64,000 bases of DNA. It comes from an uncultured Gemmatimonadota bacterium. GTDB taxonomy: Bacteria; Gemmatimonadota; Gemmatimonadetes; Gemmatimonadales; Gemmatimonadaceae. The translations under genes and the position numbers were made by a program. How positions within the stretch are numbered: the first letter of the stretch is position 1; every line of letters begins with the position of its first letter. The stretch lies in assembly GCA_902825965.1 (NCBI GenBank), contig CADEDA010000002.1:1-64000 (forward strand), given 5' to 3'. The notes under the pieces are model-generated. The model was given only the letters and a program-made list of their open reading frames with translations, was not told the DNA's origin and did not search any database. This document shows positions 51,671-60,819 of the stretch, piece after piece.

Positions 51671-53347
51671 CTACGGCGCCGCCTCATGGAACACCAGCCC
51701 GGTCGACTCCGCGCGCTCCAGCGCCCAGCGCAGTCGCCACTCATCCCGGAACAGGATCACGGGATGGTTCTTCGCATCGTACAGCAGCGACAGGTCCTGC
51801 GATTCGCCCAGCCGCTCGATGGCGGCCTTGGGGCCCGTCACCCATCGCGGATACCGGAACGGCAACTTCTCGAGCGTGCAGGGCGCCCCGTACTCGTGCT
51901 CCAGCCGATGGACCATGACGTCGAACTGCAGCAGGCCCACCGCACCGACGATCGGGATCGGTCCCATATGCGACTCGGCGAAGAACACCTGGGCCGCGCC
52001 CTCCTCCGTGAGCTCGCGCAGGCCCTTGTCGAGTGCCTTGCGGCGCAGCGGGTCCTTGGACACGATGCGCGCGAAGTGCTCGGGTGCGAAGCGCGGGATC
52101 CCGACGTACTCCAGCAACCGGCCCTCCGGGTCCTTCGGGGCGTCGGGCGTCGCCAGCGTGTCCCCGATGCGCAGCAGGCCGCGGTCGTGCACCCCCACCA
52201 CGTCGCCGGGCAGTGCTTCCTCGGCGAACGCGCGCTCCCGCCCCAGGAACTGCTGCGGGGGCGCCAGCTTGAAGCCCTTGCCCGTCCGCACGTGCGTGAC
52301 GTCGAGCCCGGCGGCGTAGCGGCCCGAACACACCCGCACGAACGCGATGCGGTCGTGATGCCGCGGGTCCATGTTCGCCTGCACCTTGAAGACGAAGCCC
52401 GTGAACGCCGTGAGCCCTGGCGCGACCGGTCCCGCGCTGCTCTCGCGCGCCACCGGCGACGGGGCCAGTGGCAGGAAGTCCTCGAGAAAGGGCTCGACCC
52501 CGAAGTTCGTGATCGCGGACGCGAAGTAGACCGGTGTCTGCTCGCCCGCGAGGATGGCCTCGGCGTCGAACTCGTGCCCCGCCATGTCGAGCAGCTCGAT
52601 GTCATGGGCGAGCTTCGCGACCGCGTGCATGGCGGCCTCGTCGCCGCCGAGGGCCTCGACGAGACGCTCATCGTCGGGCCCGCGGAGCGAGAGCGTCTCG
52701 GTCTCGACACGCTTAGCGCCGTGATGTGTGCCGCGCTCGAACAGGAACGCCCGCGCACGGCGGCGGTCGTACACGCCGACGAACACCGTGCCCTGCTCCG
52801 CCGTGTCCATGTGGATCGGCCAGTGCGCCGCCACGGCGATGATGCCGAGCTCGGCTTCGAGGTCGCTCACCAGCTTGAGCGGGTCCTCACCGACGCGGTC
52901 GCACTTGTTGACGACCGTGAAGATCGGCATACGCCGGCGGCGGCAGACGTCGAAGAGCTGGCGCGTGCGTTCCTCGACGCCCTTGCGGTTGTCGAGCAGC
53001 ATCACGGCGCTGTCGGCGGCGATGAGCACGCGGTACGTGTCCTCGCCGAAGTCCTGGTGGCCCGGCGTGTCGAGCAGGTTGACCTGGAAGCCCTGGTACT
53101 CGAACTGCAGCACCGACGAGGTGACCGAGATGCCTCGCTCCTGCTCGAGGGCCATCCAGTCGGAGGTGGCGTGGCGCTGCGCCTTGCGCGCCTTCACCGC
53201 GCCGGCCTGGTGGATGGCACCGCCGTAGAGCAGCAGCTTCTCCGTCAGCGTCGTCTTGCCGGCATCGGGATGCGAGATGATCGCGAACGTGCGTCGACGC
53301 GCGATGAGGGCGTCGAGGGAATCGGGGGCGCTGGTCGGGGCGGTCAC
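51671..53347 (-). CDS. prfC: Peptide chain release factor 3
   Basis: GTG 53347 gives 558 residues (GTG 53362 adds five). It has all the GTPase boxes: G1 SHPDAGKTTLTEK, the switch-I region WMALEQERGISVTSS, G3 DTPGHQDFGEDTYR and G4 NKCDR, followed by RF3-specific domains (FTGFVFKVQANMDPRHHDRIAFVRV, GDVVGVHDRG, VGAVGLLQFDVMVHRLEHEYG). It recycles RF1/RF2 from ribosomes after termination. It stands alone between a TonB receptor and a secreted protein gene. No clear Shine-Dalgarno is seen for either start. Confidence 0.96.
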   Translation of the reverse strand: MTAPTSAPDSLDALIARRRTFAIISHPDAGKTTLTEKLLLYGGAIHQAGAVKARKAQRHATSDWMALEQERGISVTSSVLQFEYQGFQVNLLDTPGHQDFGEDTYRVLIAADSAVMLLDNRKGVEERTRQLFDVCRRRRMPIFTVVNKCDRVGEDPLKLVSDLEAELGIIAVAAHWPIHMDTAEQGTVFVGVYDRRRARAFLFERGTHHGAKRVETETLSLRGPDDERLVEALGGDEAAMHAVAKLAHDIELLDMAGHEFDAEAILAGEQTPVYFASAITNFGVEPFLEDFLPLAPSPVARESSAGPVAPGLTAFTGFVFKVQANMDPRHHDRIAFVRVCSGRYAAGLDVTHVRTGKGFKLAPPQQFLGRERAFAEEALPGDVVGVHDRGLLRIGDTLATPDAPKDPEGRLLEYVGIPRFAPEHFARIVSKDPLRRKALDKGLRELTEEGAAQVFFAESHMGPIPIVGAVGLLQFDVMVHRLEHEYGAPCTLEKLPFRYPRWVTGPKAAIERLGESQDLSLLYDAKNHPVILFRDEWRLRWALERAESTGLVFHEAAP

Positions 53348-53384
53348 GGAGGAAAGATACACCGCCCCGACGCGGCACCCGCAG

Positions 53385-54137
53385 TCAGCGCCTCGGCGGT
53401 TCGGACTCCGCGCGGACCACGAGGATGAGCACCCGGCCGTTCGACACCGGCGTGCCGCTGCCGAGGACGATCGTCTGGTCCAGCGGCACGGTCAGCCCGG
53501 TCGACAGCACGCGCCCCTCACCGAGCATCGATCGGGCGACCTCGGCGCCGGAGACCACCGGGACCGAGTCGGCCTCGGCGAGTTCGACGGAGAGGCGCAG
53601 GCTCCCGGCGGTTCCCGGAGTGACGCGGGAGACGCTGCCCGAGATGCGGAACCGTCGCGGTCCCACCGACAGCGCCGTCGAGAAGCTCTCGCCGCTGCCG
53701 ACCATGGAGGTCGTCTGGCCCGCGAGGCGGTAGCCCGGGAACTTGAAGAGCTCCCGCAGCACCGTCTCGACCGAGGCGATCGCGGGGTCGCGCAGCGTCG
53801 CGTCGGACGTCTCGACCAGCTGGAAGTGGAGGCGCACCGAGTGCTGCCGATCGAAGATGCGCAGCACGGAGTCGATCGTCGCCATCAGCGCGCGTGTCTC
53901 GCGCACCGTGATCGCGCGCGCGCCGGGGACGTCGAAGACGCCGCCCATCGGCGACTGCACGTACGGCGCCACCATGCGGGCCGCGTCGCTCGACGACAGC
54001 GTCGACAGCAGGAAGGTGCGCACCTCCAGTGGCGCTTCGGGGGGCGCGGGCTTCTGTGCCCGGGCCGGCGGCGCCAGGAGGCCCAGCGAGCCGCAGGCGG
54101 TGGACACGAGCAACAGGTGGCGGAGCAACGAGGGCAT
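53385..54137 (-). CDS. Exported secretin-like fragment protein
   Basis: The 250-residue protein has a signal peptide (LLRHLLLVSTACGSLGLLAPPARA). Residues about 38-100 resemble a secretin N-domain (TFLLSTLSSSDAARMVAPYV...DVPGARAITVRETRALMATI) and the end resembles the last strands of a secretin (VPLDQTIVLGSGTPVSNGRVLILVV), with most of the gate region missing. It follows the ECF sigma and anti-sigma genes by 24 bases on the same strand, so it is probably in their operon. It may be a periplasmic co-factor of envelope-stress regulation; that is inference. Confidence 0.6.
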   Translation of the reverse strand: MPSLLRHLLLVSTACGSLGLLAPPARAQKPAPPEAPLEVRTFLLSTLSSSDAARMVAPYVQSPMGGVFDVPGARAITVRETRALMATIDSVLRIFDRQHSVRLHFQLVETSDATLRDPAIASVETVLRELFKFPGYRLAGQTTSMVGSGESFSTALSVGPRRFRISGSVSRVTPGTAGSLRLSVELAEADSVPVVSGAEVARSMLGEGRVLSTGLTVPLDQTIVLGSGTPVSNGRVLILVVRAESEPPRR

Positions 54138-54161
54138 CGCGGATCCCGGATGAAGTGGGAA

Positions 54162-54818
54162 TCAGTACAGCCAGACGACGGTGATACGGGGGTTCGACGT
54201 ATGTGAGACGATGCTGCGCAGTCCCGGCGCGGGATCGACCGTCACGAGCGCCACGCCGCCCTCCTCAGGCGCGGCCATCGTGGAGGGGGTCACGTCGCGG
54301 AACGGTTCGACCGACACCCGCGTGGCGACGAACGGCTCGACCTGCATCGCCACCGGAGGCGATCGTCGGTCTGACGCCGCGGCTCGCCGCGCGGTGGCGC
54401 GCCGCGGCGCGGATGCCGTCGGCGCGACCGACACCACCGACGCCACCGAAGCCACCGAAGCCACCGACCTCCGATCCGGTGCCGACACCCCGCCGGATGG
54501 CCCCGGCAGCCACGTGAGCAACAGGGCCGCGGTGGCAGTCGCCAGTGCCGGCGCCATCACGCGCCAGCGCGGCCGCCAACGCGACTGCCAGCGCAGTCGC
54601 CCGAGGCGTGCGGGGGCCGGTACATCCGCGACACGCGCCGCCGCGCGGTCCGCGACGATCGCCTGCGCGAGCCGGGTGCTGTCCGTGCGCAGCTGCCGCG
54701 CCACGCGTGCGCAGCGGCTGCAGCCGGCGACGTGGTCGCGCAGCGCGGGTTCCTCACCCGGGATGTCCGACGCCAGATCCGCGTCCAGCAGCAGCGCGAG
54801 TGCGTCCTGGCAGGTCAT
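54162..54818 (-). CDS. Zinc-finger anti-sigma factor
   Basis: The 218-residue protein has the ZAS motif H-x3-C-x2-C (His29, Cys33, Cys36 in RDHVAGCSRCAR), one membrane helix (about 88-105) and a periplasmic part with low-complexity VAS repeats (from a 9-base repeat at about 54428-54468). It should hold the ECF sigma factor at the membrane. Its ATG overlaps the sigma gene stop (ATGA). Confidence 0.85.
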   Translation of the reverse strand: MTCQDALALLLDADLASDIPGEEPALRDHVAGCSRCARVARQLRTDSTRLAQAIVADRAAARVADVPAPARLGRLRWQSRWRPRWRVMAPALATATAALLLTWLPGPSGGVSAPDRRSVASVASVASVVSVAPTASAPRRATARRAAASDRRSPPVAMQVEPFVATRVSVEPFRDVTPSTMAAPEEGGVALVTVDPAPGLRSIVSHTSNPRITVVWLY

Positions 54819-55435
54819 TCGGCGAACTCCCGCAGCAGGTTCGGATGCTGCTCCAGCATGCGGAGCCGGATCGTGCGCCGGGCCCGCGACAGCAGCACCC
54901 GCACGGTGACGGGCTCGATCGCCAGGCGCGCCGCGACCTCACCGATGCTCTCGCCGTGAACGTCCACCGCGTCGAACACCTCCCGCTGCCGCGGGGACAG
55001 CACGCGTGCATGCGTCGCGACCAGCTCGGCGAGTGCGGCCCGTTCCGCCGCCGCCGTCGCCTGCGAGGCGTCCGGCGCGCTGCGGTCGCGGTCATCGCGA
55101 CCCTGATGGCGCGCCAGCAGGTCCGCCCGTCGGCGCTCGCGCATGCGCCGGTCGATCGCGATGTTGCGCGTGATGCGGAAGAGCCATCCGGTGAGCGTGC
55201 CACGGCCTTCGAACGCGTCGAGCCGGTCATGCAGCCGCAGCAGCACGAGCTGCGCGATGTCCTCCGCCTCGTCGCGGTCGCCGGTCATCGTCACGCCCCA
55301 GCGGGTCAGCCGCCCGCGCAGCCGCTGTGCGAGCTCGGCGAAGGCCGAGGCGCTGCCGGCGCGCGTCCGTTCGACGAGGAGCCGCAGCTGATCGTCGTCG
55401 TCCGCCGTCCCGATGGGAAGCTCCATGGAGGTCAC
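54815..55435 (-). CDS. ECF RNA polymerase sigma factor
   Basis: The 206-residue protein (GTG 55435, or ATG 55426) shows region 2 (FAELAQRLRGRLTRWGV, DRDEAEDIAQLVLLRLHD, GWLFRITRNIAIDRRM) and region 4 with an HTH (LSPRQREVFDAVDVHGESIGEVAARLAI...VLLSRARRTIR). A longer linker than usual (about 105-135) separates them. It is followed by its anti-sigma factor with a 4-base overlap. Confidence 0.93.
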   Translation of the reverse strand: MTSMELPIGTADDDDQLRLLVERTRAGSASAFAELAQRLRGRLTRWGVTMTGDRDEAEDIAQLVLLRLHDRLDAFEGRGTLTGWLFRITRNIAIDRRMRERRRADLLARHQGRDDRDRSAPDASQATAAAERAALAELVATHARVLSPRQREVFDAVDVHGESIGEVAARLAIEPVTVRVLLSRARRTIRLRMLEQHPNLLREFAE

Positions 55436-55466
55436 GGCTACACGACTGGTCGGGGACGGCAGGCGT

Positions 55467-56627
55467 TTACGCGAGTGCCGCCAACGCCACCTCCACCTCC
55501 GCCAGGGTGTTATGGAAGTGCGGCGACAACCGGATCGCGCCTTCCCGCACCGAGTGCGTCAGTTTCGCCGCGCGCAGCTTGCGCGAATCGCCCTCGAGGT
55601 CGTTGGTCGCGATGGCGACGATGCCTGCGCGCGCTGCCGCCGCGTCCGGCGTCAGCAGCTTCACGCCGCGGCGGTGGTGCGTCCACTCGATCAGCCGCTG
55701 CGTGAGGCCGCGCACGTGCGCCTCGATGCGCTTGGGGCCGAGCGCGAGGAACAACGCGAGGCTCTCGTTCATCCCGACCACGTCCTGGTAGGGGATGGTG
55801 CCGACCTCGAAGCGCCGGGCATCGTGGTGCCAGGCGGGGTCGTAGTCGAGGAAGCGCCCGAAGTCGCCGGATCCGGCCTGCGCCAGCCAGCCGGCGGCCG
55901 GTGGCTCCAGTTGCGAGACCAACGCGTCGCGCACGTACACGAACCCGCTGCCCCAGGGCGAGCACAGCCACTTCTGCGCGCCGCAGGCGAGGATGTCCAC
56001 GGGCATGCTGCGGACGTCGAGCGCCAGGGGTCCCAGCCCCTGGATCGCATCCACCGCGAAGTAGACCTCCGCCGCGCGGCAGGCGGCCCCGATGCGTGCG
56101 AGGTCGATGCGTGCGCCGCTCCAGAACGACACCCAGCTGAGCGCCACGCACTTCACGCGGTCGTCCTCCGCGATGCGCCGCAGCAGCAGCTCCTCGTCCG
56201 TCGCGGTGCCGGCGAGCGGGAGCAGCTCGAAGGTGAACCCGCGCGCCTTGGCGGCCGCCATCCACGGGTAGACGTTGGCCGGGAACTCCCCGCGGCTCCC
56301 GAGCACGATGTCGCCGGGGCCGAGCGGCAGCGCGGAGGCCGCGAGGTTCACGCCCCAGCTCGTGTTGGTGGTGAGGGCGATCTCGCCTGCGGTCGCCCCG
56401 ATGAGCGCCGCCACCAGCGCGCGTGCCCGATCGAGGACCGGGAAGAAGTCCTCGGCGCCCAACCGGTGCGGTTCCGCGCGCTTGAGCTCGTAGGCGGCCA
56501 TCGCGTCGCGCGCACACTGCGGCAGCGGACCCACCGAGGCGTGGTCGAAGTGGATGGCGTCGCGCTGGACCTCCCACGGGAACTCGCGCGCGCGCAGCGC
56601 GTCGAGGTCGGCGGCGTATTCGGTCAT
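55467..56627 (-). CDS. Class V aminotransferase-fold PLP enzyme
   Basis: ATG 56627 overlaps the lpxL stop by four bases. The 386-residue protein has HFDHASVGPLPQCARDAM at the start, TTNTSWGVNLAA, WVSFWSGARIDLARIG, the pyridoxal Lys219 in ACGAQKWLCSPWG and VEVALAAL at the end. It is of the NifS/kynureninase/isopenicillin-N-epimerase-like branch; the absence of a NifS-type active-site Cys loop argues against a cysteine desulfurase. Its substrate is unknown. The position after msbA-lpxL is probably operonic but functionally unexplained. Confidence 0.85.
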   Translation of the reverse strand: MTEYAADLDALRAREFPWEVQRDAIHFDHASVGPLPQCARDAMAAYELKRAEPHRLGAEDFFPVLDRARALVAALIGATAGEIALTTNTSWGVNLAASALPLGPGDIVLGSRGEFPANVYPWMAAAKARGFTFELLPLAGTATDEELLLRRIAEDDRVKCVALSWVSFWSGARIDLARIGAACRAAEVYFAVDAIQGLGPLALDVRSMPVDILACGAQKWLCSPWGSGFVYVRDALVSQLEPPAAGWLAQAGSGDFGRFLDYDPAWHHDARRFEVGTIPYQDVVGMNESLALFLALGPKRIEAHVRGLTQRLIEWTHHRRGVKLLTPDAAAARAGIVAIATNDLEGDSRKLRAAKLTHSVREGAIRLSPHFHNTLAEVEVALAALA

Positions 56628-57559
56628 GGCATCCTGAGGTGTGGCGGGGTGTCCTTGGGCTGGCCCTTCCACCGACGATGCTGCCAGAAGTACTGCTCCG
56701 GGTGCTCGCGCACCAAGCGCTCCAGCACCTGCGTGTAGCGGAGCACCGTGGCGTCGATGTCGTGCTCCTTGTCGCCGGTCCTCACCAACGGCACCGCCTC
56801 GAAGTGCGCGCGGTACCGGCCGTCCGGCTGCCGCAGCGCCACGACGAACACCATCGGCAGGTCGCTGCGCAGCGCGAAGACGGCGGCGCCGCGCGGCGTG
56901 CGCGCCGGGCGCCCGAAGAACGGGATGAACGTCGAGGCCAGCCCCTTGGCACTCTGGTCCGAGAGGAAGCCGACGGCACGCCCCTCCTTGAGCGCACGGG
57001 GGATGGCGCGCACCGCCTGGTCGTCGAAGATCACGCGCATGCCGAAGCGTTCACGCGTCCGGCGGAAGAACGCGTCGCTCAGCGGATTCACCATGTGCAT
57101 GGCGATGGCATCCACCGGCAGGCCGCGCGCGGTCATGTAGGCCGCGCTCAGCTCCCAGTTGCCGAGGTGGCCGGACACGAGGATCACCCCGCGGCCCTGG
57201 GCGAAGGCGCGTTCGAGCACGTCGTAGCCGTCCGGCTCGACGAAGGCGCGCAGCACCTCCTCCTTGGTGCTCCGCGAGAGCACGATACTCTCGATGGCCA
57301 CGCGACCGAGGCCGCGGTACGACTCCCGGGCCACCGCGCGGACGCGCTCGGGACTGAACTCCGGGAAGCAGGCCTGGATGGTGCGCTCCACGCGGTCGGC
57401 GCGCAGGCGGAACGGGCGCCAGCCGAGTCCGCCCACGAGGGCCCCGACCGCCGAGGCGCTGCGCCAGCCGAAGGGCCGCAGCAGGGTCGCGATGGTCCGC
57501 AGCGCCGCGTACTCGAGCCACTGCACGAGGGTCGGCCGCCGGGCCGACGCCTCAGACAT
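56624..57559 (-). CDS. lpxL: Lipid A biosynthesis lauroyl/myristoyl acyltransferase (LpxL/HtrB family)
   Basis: The 311-residue protein has the catalytic HxxxxE (His131, Glu136) in SGHLGNWELSAAY, an N-terminal hydrophobic anchor, ACFPEFSPERVRAVARES, and FLSDQSAKGL...FFGRPARTPRGAAVFA. It adds a secondary acyl chain to lipid A at the inner membrane. Its ATG lies inside the last 8 bases of the msbA-like gene, so the two are coupled. Confidence 0.93.
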   Translation of the reverse strand: MSEASARRPTLVQWLEYAALRTIATLLRPFGWRSASAVGALVGGLGWRPFRLRADRVERTIQACFPEFSPERVRAVARESYRGLGRVAIESIVLSRSTKEEVLRAFVEPDGYDVLERAFAQGRGVILVSGHLGNWELSAAYMTARGLPVDAIAMHMVNPLSDAFFRRTRERFGMRVIFDDQAVRAIPRALKEGRAVGFLSDQSAKGLASTFIPFFGRPARTPRGAAVFALRSDLPMVFVVALRQPDGRYRAHFEAVPLVRTGDKEHDIDATVLRYTQVLERLVREHPEQYFWQHRRWKGQPKDTPPHLRMP

Positions 57560-59360
57560 TCGCGCGGTCCTGCATCGCGTGGAGCCGCGCGTACGCGCCG
57601 CCGCGCCCGAGCAGCTCGCCGTGCGTCCCGCGCTCGATCACGCGGCCCTTCTCGAGGACGAGGATCTGCGTGGCGTGCACGATCGTGGAGAGACGATGGG
57701 CGATGACGAACACCGTGCGGCCCGCGAGCAGCCGGTCGATCGCCTCCTGCACCAGCCGCTCGCTCTCGGTGTCGAGGGCGGAGGTGGCCTCGTCGAGGAT
57801 GAGGATGGGCGGGTCGGTGAGCAGCGCCCGTGCGATCGCGAGGCGCTGGCGCTGGCCGCCGGAGAGGCGCGTGCCACGCTCCCCGAGCACGGTGTCGTAG
57901 CCCTGGGGCAGCGCGGTGATGAACTCGTGGGCGTTCGCCGACCGCGCGGCGGCCTCCACCTGCGCCTGCGTGTACCGCCCGCCGGTGGCGTAGGCGATGT
58001 TGGCCCGCACCGTGTCGTTGAACAGCACGGTGTCCTGGCTCACGATGCCGGTGAGGGCGCGCAGCGAGGCGAGCCGGATCTCGCGGGCATCGACGCCGTC
58101 GATGAGCACCCGCCCCCGAGTGGGCTCGATGAACCGCGGGATGAGGTCCACCAGCGTGCTCTTGCCCGCCCCGCTGGCGCCGACGAGCGCGACGATCTCA
58201 CCCCGCTTCGCCGTGAAGCTCACGTCCTGCAGCACGGCCTCCTCACCGTACGAGAAGTGCACGCCGTCGAACGCGACGCCCTCGCGCAGGCCCTGCACCT
58301 CGCGCTGCCCCTGGTCGCGCTGCGGTTCGGTCGGCTGGTCGAGCACCTCGAGCAGGCGCTCGGCCGCCGCCAGCGACTGCTGGGCCGTGGTCGGTGCCTG
58401 CGAGAGCTGCTTGATCGGCTGCAGCAGCCGCATCACGAGGATCATGAACGTCACGAGGTCCGTGCCCTTCATGCTGCCCTCGGTGAGCACCAGCGTCGCC
58501 CCGATCCAGAGCACCCCCATGGCGATGACCGTGCCCAGCACCTCGGTGAGCGGGCCGGAGAGCAGCGACAGGCGCTGCATGCGCGTCATGCCGCCGGAGT
58601 AGCGGGCCGAGGCGCTGATGAAGCGCTCGTCCTCGTAGGCCTCGCCGCGGAAGGACTTCACGAGGCGGATGCCCGACACCACCTCCTGCAGCACGCTCGT
58701 CATCTCGCCGTACTCGTTGCGGAGCCGGCGATGGCCCTTGCGCAGCTTGCGGAGCAGTGGCTGCAACAGCGCCATCACGACCGGGGCGATCACCAGCGAC
58801 ACCAGCGTGAGCCGCAGCGACATCGTGAAGAGGATCACGACCGTCACGATGATCGTCGCGAGGTTCTGCACGGTCCGCGTGGCCAGCTCGGCCAGGATGA
58901 TCTTCGTCTGTTCCGTGTCGGTGAGGATCCGGGCGAGGATCTGTCCCGTCTTGGTGCGGCCGAACCAGGGCAGCGGGAGGCGCTGCATGTGCGAGAACAC
59001 CGTCGCCCGCAGGTCGCGCGTGATGTTCTCCTGCAGCGAGGCCCCGAACTGTCCGCCGGCCCAGAGGAACAGGTTCTTGATCGCGACCATCGCGAGGATC
59101 ACCAGGATCACCGCGCGCAGCGACTGCATGGGCTGCGCGGGGTCGAGGAACGGCCCGATGAGCCAGTCCTGCAGCACCGTGAGCCAGCCCATGCCCTCGG
59201 CGATCTTGGTCTCGAGGCCGAAGAGCGAGTTCAGGAACGGGATGAGCAGCGTGAACGCGACGCCGTCGAGCACCGCGGCGACCACGTTGAACCCCACGTT
59301 CCCGCCCAGGCGCCAGCTGTGCGGGCGCAGGAACTGCAGCAGGCGGCGGTAGACGCGCAT
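57552..59360 (-). CDS. MsbA-type ABC lipid exporter (permease-ATPase fusion)
   Basis: The 602-residue half-transporter starts at ATG 59360 (RVYRRLLQFLRPHSWRLGGN). Six membrane helices occupy about 20-310. The nucleotide-binding domain has Walker A GASGAGKST, Q-loop region SQDTVLFNDTV, the signature LSGGQRQRLAIARALL, Walker B ILILDEATSALD and the H-loop VIAHRLSTI. Linkage to lpxL supports lipid A or LPS-core export, although multidrug export is a possible alternative. The reading frame stays open far upstream (to 59903), but that part is antisense to another gene. Confidence 0.9.
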   Translation of the reverse strand: MRVYRRLLQFLRPHSWRLGGNVGFNVVAAVLDGVAFTLLIPFLNSLFGLETKIAEGMGWLTVLQDWLIGPFLDPAQPMQSLRAVILVILAMVAIKNLFLWAGGQFGASLQENITRDLRATVFSHMQRLPLPWFGRTKTGQILARILTDTEQTKIILAELATRTVQNLATIIVTVVILFTMSLRLTLVSLVIAPVVMALLQPLLRKLRKGHRRLRNEYGEMTSVLQEVVSGIRLVKSFRGEAYEDERFISASARYSGGMTRMQRLSLLSGPLTEVLGTVIAMGVLWIGATLVLTEGSMKGTDLVTFMILVMRLLQPIKQLSQAPTTAQQSLAAAERLLEVLDQPTEPQRDQGQREVQGLREGVAFDGVHFSYGEEAVLQDVSFTAKRGEIVALVGASGAGKSTLVDLIPRFIEPTRGRVLIDGVDAREIRLASLRALTGIVSQDTVLFNDTVRANIAYATGGRYTQAQVEAAARSANAHEFITALPQGYDTVLGERGTRLSGGQRQRLAIARALLTDPPILILDEATSALDTESERLVQEAIDRLLAGRTVFVIAHRLSTIVHATQILVLEKGRVIERGTHGELLGRGGAYARLHAMQDRANV

Positions 59361-59501
59361 CAGGACCGCGCGGAGGCGGGCAGGCGCTCGGGCGCCGGGA
59401 CGTTCATAGGACCGGAAGATAGTCCTGTGGCCGGATCGCTTCCACGGACCGTGACAGGGCGCCCCTTTCGCGGAGCCCCGTGTGCGCGGCAAGTTCTGGC
59501 C

Positions 59502-59939
59502 GTGCCCGACGTCGCCCCGCCCTTCGCCCCACAACGGGCGCACTTCCCCTGCCCGGCGCTGCTCGCGCTGGCGGCGCGTGCCACACTCGGAGGCGCCCGC
59601 GAATCGCTGCTCGGCGTGGTGATGGCGGTGCGGCTGACCGAGGGCCTGCGAGCCCCGACCCAGCTGCCGTCGAGTGCGCGGGAACAGCGCGCTGAGGGGG
59701 CGCGGCAATGGCTCGCGGCCCTGACCCTGCCGGCGAAGGCCCGGACGGCGCTGCTGCGCGCCTTCGCCACCAGTGCCGCGAACGACCTGCAGGGGGCGGC
59801 CGAGGCCCTCGCCGCCGTGACCGAAGTCACGGCCCCGCACCTCGACAAAGGGGCACGTTTGGAGCTGGTCCGCCTCACCGAGGCGCTGCGCACGGAAGCC
59901 CAACTGCTTGCCGGAGTTCGCGAGCGTCCCGTAGCTTAG
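59502..59939 (+). CDS. Unrecognised 145-residue protein
   Basis: A probable gene from GTG 59502 (GTG 59451 also possible), giving an Ala/Leu-rich, helical, soluble protein: FPCPALLALAARATLGGAR, then VRLTEGLRAPTQLP, LPAKARTALLRAFATSA and a final ELVRLTEALRTEAQLL. It is divergent from msbA and ends 29 bases before the DnaB-C-like ATPase on the same strand. No family is recognised. It is called because coding-like amino-acid composition coincides with the gap between genes; no ribosome site is clear. Confidence 0.5.
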   Translation: MPDVAPPFAPQRAHFPCPALLALAARATLGGARESLLGVVMAVRLTEGLRAPTQLPSSAREQRAEGARQWLAALTLPAKARTALLRAFATSAANDLQGAAEALAAVTEVTAPHLDKGARLELVRLTEALRTEAQLLAGVRERPVA

Positions 59940-59968
59940 GGCGAATCGGTCCCTACCTTAGAGGCGGC

Positions 59969-60811
59969 GTGCGTCCAACCGACATCTCCCCGATCTCCCG
60001 CGTCATGCGCCGGATCGACCTGGTGGCGGACGGCTCGCTCGCCGGCGACACCGCGCAGACCGGCTTCCCGAGCATCGACCGCTGGCTGGGGGGCGGGCTG
60101 CGCGCGGGCGACCTGGTGGTGCTCGGTGGCGACGTGGGAAGCGGCAAGTCGTCGCTGGCGCTGGCGATGGCGCTGCGCATGGCGGACGCGGGGATCCGGG
60201 TGGCGTTCCTGAGCGCCGAGATGTCCGTGGAGCGGGTGATGGAGCGGGCGCTGGCGATCGAAGGGCGGGCACGGATCGACGACCTGCGGCAGGGCAAGCT
60301 GGACGAGATGGCGCGGGCGAGCGTGGGGGCGGCGGCGGTGCGCCTCCGTGACCGGGCTCCCCATTTCGAGGTCTTACCGCTGGGCCTGGACCCCCTGGCG
60401 TCGCGGCTGCGCGACTTGGACGTCCAGGTCGTGCTGCTGGACCCCCTGCAGGCGGTGGCTGGTGGGTCCCGGGCGCAGGACGAGGAGCTGGCCGCGGCGG
60501 TACGTTTCTTGAAGTCCGTGGCGGTGGAACGTGACGTCTGTGTGGTGGTCGCTGCGCATCTTCCGGCATGGACGTCCCGCAGCGACGCGCGCCCGGTGCT
60601 CGAGGACTTCGGGGCGCTGGGCGCGGTGAAGCAGACCGCGGATGTGGTGCTCGCGTTGTACCGCGAGGAGATGTACACCTCGTCCAGCGGGGTGGAGGGT
60701 GCGACCGAGGTGCTGGTGCGCAAGAATCGCAACGGTGCCACCGGGTACGTGGACCTGTATTTCTACAAGCAGTGGCTGCGCTTCGAAGACCTGCTCGATC
60801 CCGATCGCTAG
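59969..60811 (+). CDS. DnaB C-terminal-domain (RecA-fold) ATPase
   Basis: GTG 59969 after GAGG gives 280 residues. The core is the DnaB/RadA-type RecA fold: TGFPSIDRWLGGGLRAGDLV, Walker A GGDVGSGKSS (residues 53-62), LSAEMSVERVMERALA, Walker B VVLLDPLQAV, and FGALGAVKQTADVVLALYR near the end with VRKNRNGATG. The DnaB N-terminal collar domain is absent, so it is not the replicative helicase. Stand-alone DnaB-C proteins may be recombination or regulatory ATPases. It precedes the TPR-CsgG gene by eight bases. Confidence 0.85.
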   Translation: MRPTDISPISRVMRRIDLVADGSLAGDTAQTGFPSIDRWLGGGLRAGDLVVLGGDVGSGKSSLALAMALRMADAGIRVAFLSAEMSVERVMERALAIEGRARIDDLRQGKLDEMARASVGAAAVRLRDRAPHFEVLPLGLDPLASRLRDLDVQVVLLDPLQAVAGGSRAQDEELAAAVRFLKSVAVERDVCVVVAAHLPAWTSRSDARPVLEDFGALGAVKQTADVVLALYREEMYTSSSGVEGATEVLVRKNRNGATGYVDLYFYKQWLRFEDLLDPDR

Positions 60812-60819
60812 GAGATGTG

